Assembly (NCBI GenBank): GCA_946414115.1
Contig: CAMKNF010000029.1
Span: forward strand, 1 to 15,442
Direction of reading: 5' to 3'
Length of the DNA: 15,442 nt
DNA from: an uncultured Ruminococcus sp.
GTDB taxonomy: Bacteria; Bacillota; Clostridia; Oscillospirales; Acutalibacteraceae
A program made the position numbers and the translations under genes. The notes under the pieces are model-generated. The model saw nothing but the letters and a program-made list of their open reading frames with translations. It did no database searches and was not told where the DNA came from. Positions 8,040 through 13,404 of this stretch are shown here, piece after piece (the first letter of the stretch is position 1; every line of letters starts with the position of its first letter).

Positions 8040-9143
8040 ATGGCTTTTGAACTGGAATTGGAAAATGAGTATATGCCTAAAATTAAGGTTATAGGTGTCG
8101 GCGGCGGCGGCGGAAATGCCGTAAACCGAATGGTAGCAATGGAAGTTAAGAATGTTGAATTTATTGCAATTAACACAGATGAGCACGTTTTAAGACTTTC
8201 AAAAGCTTCACAGAAAGTACAGATTGGTGAAAAGCTTACAAGAGGTAAGGGCGCAGGCTCAATGCCCGCAATCGGTCAGAGTGCCGCAGAGGAAAGCAAG
8301 GACGAAATTGCGGCTCTCCTTAAGGATACCGATATGGTATTCGTTACCGCCGGTATGGGCGGCGGAACAGGTACAGGCGCCGCTCCCGTTGTTGCAAAAA
8401 TCGCAAAGGATATGGGAATCCTCACAGTAGGCGTAGTTACAAAGCCGTTTGCTTTTGAGGGCAAGAGAAGAATGACTCAGGCTGAACAGGGTATTGCAGA
8501 GCTTTCTGCCTGTGTTGATTCACTCATCATCGTTCCCAACGAAAGACTTAAATATGTTTCAGATACAAGCATCACACTTCAGAATGCATTTGAAATTGCA
8601 GACGATGTTTTAAGACAGGGTGTTCAGAGTATTTCCGACCTCATTCTTCTTCCCGGTCTTGTAAACCTCGACTTTGCAGACGTTACTTCCGTAATGAAGG
8701 ACGCAGGCTACGCTCATATGGGTATGGGCAGTGCAACAGGCAAGGACAAGGCTACTGTTGCGGCTGACAAGGCTGTTTCAAGCCCGCTTCTTGAAACCTC
8801 AATCGACGGTGCAAAGGGCGTTATCATCAACATCACTGCTTCTGCCGATGTAAGTCTTGACGACATCGACGCTGCTTCAACAATGATTAAGGATAAGGTT
8901 TCAGAGGATGCAAACATCATCTGGGGTGCTGTAATTGACGACAGAATGCAGGACGAAATGAGCGTAACTGTTATCGCAACAGGCTTTAACGGCGACGGTC
9001 AGATGGCAAAGAAAAAGCTTGAAAACGAGTCCGTGATCATTGATAGAGATGACGATAAGTCTGCTTCAAAATCTACAAAGGATAAGACAGACGACGATGA
9101 CGACGATACATTCTACGATATTATGTCTATCTTCAACAAGTAA
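8040..9143 (+). CDS. ftsZ: Cell division GTPase FtsZ
   Basis: FtsZ is the tubulin homologue that forms the cytokinetic ring beneath the membrane. The protein has 367 residues. The N-terminal GTP-binding glycines are GVGGGGGNAVNRM at 19-31, the tubulin signature GGGTGTG is at 107-113, and the synergy loop NLDFAD is at 209-214. A 49-residue tail follows the globular domain, consisting of a charged linker with a run of six aspartates and the terminal peptide TFYDIMSIFNK. This resembles, but departs from, the usual D-I-P-x-F-L-type C-terminal peptide that binds FtsA, SepF or ZipA. An in-frame ATG at 7989 is rejected in favour of 8040, where AAGGAGG (8025-8031) is eight bases upstream. ftsA, often directly before ftsZ, is not here. 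A promoter and a terminator make the gene a likely single transcription unit. Confidence 0.98.
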   Translation: MAFELELENEYMPKIKVIGVGGGGGNAVNRMVAMEVKNVEFIAINTDEHVLRLSKASQKVQIGEKLTRGKGAGSMPAIGQSAAEESKDEIAALLKDTDMVFVTAGMGGGTGTGAAPVVAKIAKDMGILTVGVVTKPFAFEGKRRMTQAEQGIAELSACVDSLIIVPNERLKYVSDTSITLQNAFEIADDVLRQGVQSISDLILLPGLVNLDFADVTSVMKDAGYAHMGMGSATGKDKATVAADKAVSSPLLETSIDGAKGVIINITASADVSLDDIDAASTMIKDKVSEDANIIWGAVIDDRMQDEMSVTVIATGFNGDGQMAKKKLENESVIIDRDDDKSASKSTKDKTDDDDDDTFYDIMSIFNK

Positions 9144-9177
9144 TAATCAATCATTTTACTTACAGTTTTCATAAATG

Positions 9178-9210
9178 AACAGCGACGGCATTTTCGCCGT
9201 CGCTGTTTTT
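9178..9210 (+). terminator. Rho-independent terminator of ftsZ
   Basis: ACAGCGACGGC (9179-9189) pairs perfectly with GCCGTCGCTGT (9196-9206) around ATTTTC and is followed by TTTTT. It starts 35 bases after the ftsZ stop codon. The upstream side is not A-rich, so function in the opposite direction for the convergent CorC-family gene is less likely. Confidence 0.93.
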
Positions 9211-9236
9211 ATGTGACTATATTGTTTTTTATAAGC

Positions 9237-9409
9237 TAAATGATAATTTAGCGTTGGAGTAATAGCTAATGCTGACGTAGGGGACGGCATCCCTGGCGTC
9301 CCTAAACATTACCTATATATCAACTTAAAATTCGGGCTACAATTTTCTCCTAACAAACCGACTTTTCCGCTCGATTTGCCCGCCGAGGCACTCGGCTAAT
9401 TTATCGTTT
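9237..9409. mobile_element. MITE-like element B (~173 bp) with imperfect terminal inverted repeats
   Basis: The left end TAAATGATAATTTAG (9237-9251) is nearly inverted at the right end, CTAATTTATCGTTT (9396-9409). Inside, in order, are a stretch (9252-9273) that also matches the left part of the element at 11716-12139, a GTAG-headed palindrome with GGGACG / CGTCCC arms (9277-9302), and the 96-bp core (9304-9399). The right end overlaps the last codons and TAG stop of the CorC-family gene on the minus strand. The element encodes nothing and would need a transposase supplied from elsewhere. It fills the ftsZ-corC gap after the terminator. Confidence 0.8.
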
Positions 9410-10691
9410 CTTCTGCTTTTTCTTCTGTTTGTTCTTCGCTTTCTGTATCAAGCTTTTTGACTACAACTCTTATGATTCGCTGGTCCTTTACCTCCATAAC
9501 GGTGAATCTGAAACCGTCGGCTTCAATGCTCTGGCGTTTTTGGGGAATAGTGCCTGCGTGTTCAAGAATAAATCCGCCAACCGTCACGCTGTCGCTTTCA
9601 ATTGCGTCCTCGTCCATATCGAAAAGCGCAAGTAAATCGTCAAGCTCAATGTCGCCGTTTACAAGAAATTCACCCTTGCCTATTTTGTAGTAGTTGTGCT
9701 CGATTTCCTCGTCCTCGTCCCAGATTTCGCCAACGATTTCCTCAAGCAAATCCTCCATTGTGACAATTCCGAGCGTTCCGCCGTATTCGTCGGTAACGAT
9801 TGCAAGGTGAATTTTCGTGCGTTTAAAAGCATTCAAAATCTTCGAAAGTTGTTGAGTTCTGAAAACAAAGTACGGAGTCTGCATTATGTCCCGCAAATCG
9901 GGAGCTTTTCCGTCTGCAAGCGACTCAAGATAATCCCTTGTGTGGAGAATTCCGACAATATGGTCAACCGTTTCCTCGTAAACGGGAATGCGTGAATACC
10001 TGTTCTCGATGATTATATCCTTAATCTTTTCCTGACTGTCGCTGATATTAATGAAGGTGACGTCAACTCTCGGCGTGAGGATTTCCTCGGCGGTCTTTTC
10101 GTCAAAGTCGAGTGCAGAACGCACCATTTCGCTCTCGCTTTCTTCAAGAACGCCCTCTTCTTCAATGCTTTCAACAATGTATTTCAGCTCGTTTTCCGTA
10201 ACCGACGGACTGTCCTCGCTTCCGCCTGCAATTTTGAGTGCAAGCGATTTAAGCTTTAAGAACACAAACACAAACGGCTTGAGTATGAACATAAGCACAC
10301 GCAGTAAGCCTGCTGTCTTGAGTGTAAATGAGTCGCAGTGTTCTTTTGCAAGGCATTTCGGGATAACCTCACCGAATGTCAGAACTAAAAGTGTAGTTGC
10401 ACCCGTTGCAATTGCCGAGCCCATATCTCCGAAAAGATGAAGGCAAAGCACTGTTGCAATTGACGAACAGCTCAGGTTTACAATGTTGTTGCAGATTAGG
10501 ATTGTTGTAAGGGCATTGTCAAAATTTTCGATAACATAAAGCGCATTTTTCGCCTTTTTGTTGCCGTTATCAACGCTGTGCTGGATTCGGATTTTGTTTA
10601 CAAACGAAAACGCCGTTTCGGTAGCAGAAAAAAACGCCGATAAAAGCACGAGTATCGCAATGACAATACCCATAATTATGTCAGATGTCAA
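9396..10691 (-). CDS. CNNM/DUF21-CBS-CorC family membrane protein (hemolysin C/CorC-like)
   Basis: This is a multi-pass membrane protein of the HlyC/CorC group, whose members are linked to magnesium (and cobalt) efflux or homeostasis; the old hemolysin name is not evidence of toxicity. It has 431 residues. A CNNM/DUF21 membrane domain spans about 5-160, with FSATETAF at 21-28 and FGEVIPK at 106-112. A CBS pair lies at about 205-325 (RYSRIPVY, TDEYGG, VTMEDLLEEIVGEI). A CorC_HlyC domain spans about 335-412, followed by a Glu/Thr-rich tail. The start is TTG at 10691-10689, supported by GGAGTG eight bases upstream (10700-10705 on the complement); the first ATG is six codons in and poorly spaced. 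The gene is convergent with ftsZ and divergent from tepA. Its last codons and stop fall within element B. No confident promoter was found. Confidence 0.92.
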   Translation of the reverse strand: MTSDIIMGIVIAILVLLSAFFSATETAFSFVNKIRIQHSVDNGNKKAKNALYVIENFDNALTTILICNNIVNLSCSSIATVLCLHLFGDMGSAIATGATTLLVLTFGEVIPKCLAKEHCDSFTLKTAGLLRVLMFILKPFVFVFLKLKSLALKIAGGSEDSPSVTENELKYIVESIEEEGVLEESESEMVRSALDFDEKTAEEILTPRVDVTFINISDSQEKIKDIIIENRYSRIPVYEETVDHIVGILHTRDYLESLADGKAPDLRDIMQTPYFVFRTQQLSKILNAFKRTKIHLAIVTDEYGGTLGIVTMEDLLEEIVGEIWDEDEEIEHNYYKIGKGEFLVNGDIELDDLLALFDMDEDAIESDSVTVGGFILEHAGTIPQKRQSIEADGFRFTVMEVKDQRIIRVVVKKLDTESEEQTEEKAEETIN

Positions 10692-10724
10692 TTAAAAATC
10701 ACTCCGATTATTTTATTTATATTC

Positions 10725-10736
10725 TATAGTACTATA
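10725..10736. promoter_or_regulatory. Palindrome TATAGTACTATA in the divergent corC-tepA intergenic region
   Basis: This is a perfect 12-base palindrome in a very AT-rich 209-base spacer between two divergent genes, about 35 bases upstream of the minus-strand start. It could be an operator or an overlapping -10 region, but AT-rich DNA yields such palindromes by chance. Confidence 0.25.
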
Positions 10737-10783
10737 ATTCTTTTAAATAATTATTGTTTTTAAGAAATATAAGAATAAAAACG

Positions 10784-10812
10784 TTGAAAAATATTGCTTA
10801 AAATGTTATAAT
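10784..10812 (+). promoter_or_regulatory. Sigma-A-type promoter for the tepA-like gene
   Basis: TTGAAA (10784-10789), a 17-base spacer and a perfect TATAAT (10807-10812). Transcription would start near 10820, about 80 bases before the ATG at 10901. This is the strongest promoter match in the window. Confidence 0.85.
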
Positions 10813-10900
10813 ATTTTCTATATTGCTTTTGCATATATATTTATAAATTGTGAATTACCGCAAGCTTTCGGGAAACAATATTTCTCGGAGGTGCATAGTT

Positions 10901-11719
10901 ATGTCACAAAAATCAAAATCTTCAAAGTCGGATAAAAAGAACAGGGATAATTTCGTGAAAAATCCGAATTCAGACGATAATCCGCAAAAGCTTGAAAACG
11001 ACAGTCCCATAAGCGAGGAGCATACCGACCAGATTGGCGAAACAGGCTCGGTGCTTACCTCTCACAAGGACAGCATAATACATTGTTTGACGATTATCGG
11101 TCAGATTGAAGGTCACTATATCCTTCCTCAGCAGAACAAAACAACCAAGTACGAGCATGTCATTCCTCTGCTTGTTTCCATTGAGGAGGACGAGAGGATT
11201 GACGGACTTTTAATTCTTCTCAATACCGTCGGAGGAGATGTTGAGGCAGGTCTTGCAATTGCCGAGGTCATTTCGGGAATGAAAAAGCCTACCGTTTCAA
11301 TCGTGCTCGGCGGAGGTCACTCAATAGGGATTCCGCTTGCAGTAGCGGCGAAAAAGAGCTTTATTGCAAAAAGTGCCTCAATGACCGTTCACCCTGTCCG
11401 CACAACGGGGCTTACTCTCGGAGTGCCGCAGACGTTTGAGTATTTTCAGCGTATGCAGGACAGAATAACAACCTTTGTCGCCGAAAATTCCGACATCACA
11501 AAGGAAAGATATGACGAGCTTGTACTCAATACAGGCGAGCTTGTTATGGACATCGGCACTATTTTAGAGGGTGAAGAGGCTGTTGAAGAGGGATTAATCG
11601 ACAGAGTAGGCACGGTTTCCGACGCAATAGACGCTCTGTATGATATGATAAAGGAGTCAAAACAGCAGAAAGAACCGAAGAAGAAATCAAGAGCAAAAAG
11701 CAGTAAAGCAAAGCAATAA
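10901..11719 (+). CDS. TepA-like ClpP-fold serine protease
   Basis: This is a ClpP/crotonase-fold protein of the translocation-enhancing protein TepA group (B. subtilis YmfB-like), presumed to be a cytoplasmic peptidase. It has 272 residues. Residues 1-50 are charged, Ser/Lys-rich and probably disordered. The ClpP-like core runs from about 58 to 250, with LLNTVGGDVEAG at 106-117, the probable nucleophile S141 in GGGHSIG, and H164 in MTVHP. The tail (251-272) is Lys/Ser-rich. An in-frame GTG at 10850 would add 17 residues. The ATG at 10901 is chosen because GGAGGTG (10887-10893) is seven bases upstream. In Bacillus the homologue neighbours spoIIIE, and here ftsK lies two genes downstream. The TAA stop coincides with the left terminus of element C. 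Substrates are unknown. Confidence 0.88.
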   Translation: MSQKSKSSKSDKKNRDNFVKNPNSDDNPQKLENDSPISEEHTDQIGETGSVLTSHKDSIIHCLTIIGQIEGHYILPQQNKTTKYEHVIPLLVSIEEDERIDGLLILLNTVGGDVEAGLAIAEVISGMKKPTVSIVLGGGHSIGIPLAVAAKKSFIAKSASMTVHPVRTTGLTLGVPQTFEYFQRMQDRITTFVAENSDITKERYDELVLNTGELVMDIGTILEGEEAVEEGLIDRVGTVSDAIDALYDMIKESKQQKEPKKKSRAKSSKAKQ

Positions 11720-11752
11720 ACGATAATATAGTGTTTGGTTTATAGCAACGTT

Positions 11753-11920
11753 GACGTAGGGACACGGCGTGCCGTGTCCACACAAAAATTGTAATGCAAT
11801 TTTTGTGAATGGGACGTCTGGGAAGCCGTCCCCTACGGAAATGTTTGTTTCCTCTATAACTAAAATTAATCGGTAAAGTCAGATTTCCACTGCGGACACG
11901 GCACGCCGTGTCCCTACGTC
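11753..11920. repeat. REP/BIME-like palindromes nested in element C
   Basis: Bases 11753-11779 and 11894-11920 are perfect 27-base inverted copies. Each begins outward with GACGTAGGG and has 9-bp hairpin arms GGACACGGC / GCCGTGTCC around two bases. Between them, 11811-11836 is a further minus-strand unit headed GTAGGGGACGGC. It resembles the unit in element B at 9277-9302. The stem sequences differ from the mraY-ftsW pair, but the GTAG head and 9-2-9 geometry are the same. Confidence 0.82.
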
Positions 11921-12032
11921 TAAAAACAAACGTTTCCTGTACATCCGCAGGGGACGGCTTTTCTGCGAAAACGGCAACCCTTTTGTCGCTTTGCGACATT
12001 TCCCCTAATAGGGGAATCACCTTAACGTCCCG

Positions 12033-12127
12033 AAACGTTACCTATATATCAATTTATAATTCGGGCATCGTTTTATCAAAACAATCCGATTTTTCCACTC
12101 GATTTGCCCGCCTAGGCACTCGGCTAA
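12033..12127 (+). repeat. 96-bp core repeat, copy C
   Basis: This is a 95-base version of the core also found at 9304-9399 and, inverted, at 6318-6413. It keeps the AAACGTTACCTATATATC start, TTCGGGC, TTTGCCCGCC and CTCGGCTAA. One base in the terminal hairpin (GCCTAG opposite CTCGGC) breaks a pair that is intact in the other two copies. Confidence 0.88.
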
Positions 12128-12209
12128 ATTATCGTTTATCTCATCAAACAACCCTTAATTCAAATCTGAGTTAAAGGGATAATCAATATTTAAAAAAGGA
12201 GTACATACT

Positions 12210-13169
12210 ATGTCAATTTTTGACGCAATTATTCAGGGTATTGTTCAGGGACTTACGGAGTTCCTGCCTGTATCAAGCAGCGGTCACCTTGCAATTACAC
12301 AGCACATTTTAGGTACAAGCGGCGACGGCAATCTGTTCTTTAACGTAATGCTTCACGTGGGAACGCTTGTTGCCGTAATAGCCTTTTACTACAAGCTTAT
12401 CTGGAGCCTTATCAAAGAATTTTTCTCAATGATAAAGGACATTTTCACAGGCAAATTCAAGTGGAGCAAAATGAACTATGAGCGCAACCTCATTATGATG
12501 CTCATAATCGGACTTCTCCCGCTGTTCCTGCTGTTTATCCCGATACCCGGAACAGAAATGAAAATCAAGGACTTAGCCGAAGTTCTGTCAGGAAGTCCTA
12601 TACTGCTTGTAACTGCAATCTCACTTCTTGTCACAAGCGCACTTCTCACAGTCGGAATTATCTGCAACCGCAGAAACTCATCAAAGGGCGGCAAGCATCT
12701 CAAGGGTGCAGGCAAAGCAAACTCAAACGGCAGAGAAAGCTATACAATTCTTGACGCAGTATGCGTAGGTCTTATGCAGGTAGCCGCCGCAGTTTTCCCC
12801 GGACTTTCACGCTCGGGTTCAACACTTGCAGTGGGCGAGATGAGAGGAATCAACAAGCAGAAGGCTCTTGACTATACCTTCGTTCTCGGTGTTCCGTCAA
12901 TTGTTGCCGCCGCACTTTTAGAGGGCATAGACGCTGTTAAGTCACCCGAGGGAATCAACGTTGAAATCGGTGTGATAATCGCAGGCGTAATTGCTTCAGC
13001 CGTTGTCGGATACCTTGCAATCGTAATCTTCAAATGGTTCTTGAAGTCCGACAAAATGAGCATTTTCGTAATATATACTGCAATTGTAGGTGTTGCCTTC
13101 ATAGTAATTTCTATAATTGAAATGAATACAGGTGTAAATCTCTTTACAGGCGCACCGTTAAATATCTGA
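12210..13169 (+). CDS. uppP: Undecaprenyl-diphosphate phosphatase (UppP/BacA family)
   Basis: UppP is an integral membrane phosphatase that regenerates undecaprenyl phosphate after glycan polymerisation; extra copies give bacitracin tolerance. It has 319 residues, longer than the usual 265-280. Motif 1 is QGLTEFLPVSSSGHL at 13-27, the (E/Q)xxxE form with Q13, E17 and H26. Motif 2 is PGLSRSGST at 197-205, with R201. The extra length includes a charged, Gly/Lys/Ser-rich loop at about 153-178 between membrane segments. The start is supported by AAGGAG (12196-12201), eight bases before the ATG. The gene directly follows element C, which may separate it from tepA transcription. Its product recycles the carrier used by the MraY/MurG pathway encoded upstream. 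Confidence 0.95.
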   Translation: MSIFDAIIQGIVQGLTEFLPVSSSGHLAITQHILGTSGDGNLFFNVMLHVGTLVAVIAFYYKLIWSLIKEFFSMIKDIFTGKFKWSKMNYERNLIMMLIIGLLPLFLLFIPIPGTEMKIKDLAEVLSGSPILLVTAISLLVTSALLTVGIICNRRNSSKGGKHLKGAGKANSNGRESYTILDAVCVGLMQVAAAVFPGLSRSGSTLAVGEMRGINKQKALDYTFVLGVPSIVAAALLEGIDAVKSPEGINVEIGVIIAGVIASAVVGYLAIVIFKWFLKSDKMSIFVIYTAIVGVAFIVISIIEMNTGVNLFTGAPLNI

Positions 13170-13192
13170 TTATGAATTATCAGATTAAATAA

Positions 13193-13222
13193 TTGTTAAT
13201 ATTTACACTCAAATGGTAAAAT
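13193..13222 (+). promoter_or_regulatory. Possible promoter for ftsK
   Basis: TTGTTA (13193-13198), an 18-base spacer and TAAAAT (13217-13222). It would give a leader of roughly 175 bases. The whole interval is very AT-rich, so chance matches are likely. Confidence 0.4.
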
Positions 13223-13291
13223 ATTATTAATTAGTGTAGTTATGTAGTTTTTTGAGATAAACAATATTGAGAAGAAAAATAAAAAATATAT

Positions 13292-13325
13292 ATATTACTA
13301 TTTTTATTATATTACTATTTTTATT
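13292..13325. repeat. Tandem 17-bp duplication in the uppP-ftsK spacer
   Basis: ATATTACTATTTTTATT occurs twice back to back (13292-13308 and 13309-13325) with no difference, and a third, degraded T/A-rich stretch follows. It sits in a 235-base intergenic region of extreme AT content. Confidence 0.85.
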
Positions 13326-13338
13326 TTTTTATTTTATA

Positions 13339-13364
13339 TAGTGTATAGAAAAAAATATACACTA
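13339..13364. promoter_or_regulatory. Inverted repeat TAGTGTATA / TATACACTA upstream of ftsK
   Basis: Two nine-base arms (13339-13347 and 13356-13364) are perfectly inverted around GAAAAAAA, 40 bases before the ftsK start. Related TAGTGTAG-like sequence occurs near 13232. It could be an operator or a leader hairpin; this is unproven. Confidence 0.4.
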
Positions 13365-13404
13365 CTACACAATACAGCGAAGCATGAAATTAGGAGTGAT
13401 TTGA

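Larger units (their letters stand above)
11716..12139. mobile_element. MITE-like element C (~424 bp) with 16-bp terminal inverted repeats and nested palindromes
   Basis: Left end ATAAACGATAATATAG (11716-11731) and right end CTAAATTATCGTTTAT (12124-12139) are inverted copies with one mismatch. The next ~30 bases inside the left end match element B, as does the 96-bp core before the right end. The larger size comes from extra palindromes: GTAG-headed units at 11756, 11836 (minus) and 11917 (minus), a CACAAAAATTG / CAATTTTTGTG hairpin (11781-11807), GTCGC-TTT-GCGAC near 11989, and TCCCC-TAATA-GGGGA around 12008. This accounts for most of the 490-base gap between tepA and uppP. Open reading frames crossing it are rejected as artefacts of the repeats. 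Confidence 0.8.

Noticed and set aside
9211..9236. T-rich stretch after the ftsZ terminator as a second terminator
   Set aside because: The only nearby inverted repeat (9235-9252) is A/T-rich, follows rather than precedes the T-run, and is part of element B's left end.
2483..12127. CRISPR array or riboswitch explanation for the repeated intergenic sequences
   Set aside because: Copies are dispersed, not regularly spaced, occur in both orientations, and carry terminal inverted repeats and palindromes; no cas gene or known riboswitch motif was seen.
11559..12174. Reading frames across the tepA-uppP gap (153 codons on minus, 88 on plus)
   Set aside because: They run through palindromic and terminal repeats, lack ribosome binding sites, have no family features, and one overlaps tepA.
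12150..12195. Promoter for uppP
   Set aside because: GATAAT near 12178 has no convincing -35 box at a suitable distance.
13164..13185. Hairpin ATCTGAT/ATCAGAT at the uppP stop codon as a terminator
   Set aside because: Seven mostly A/T pairs, no T-run afterwards.
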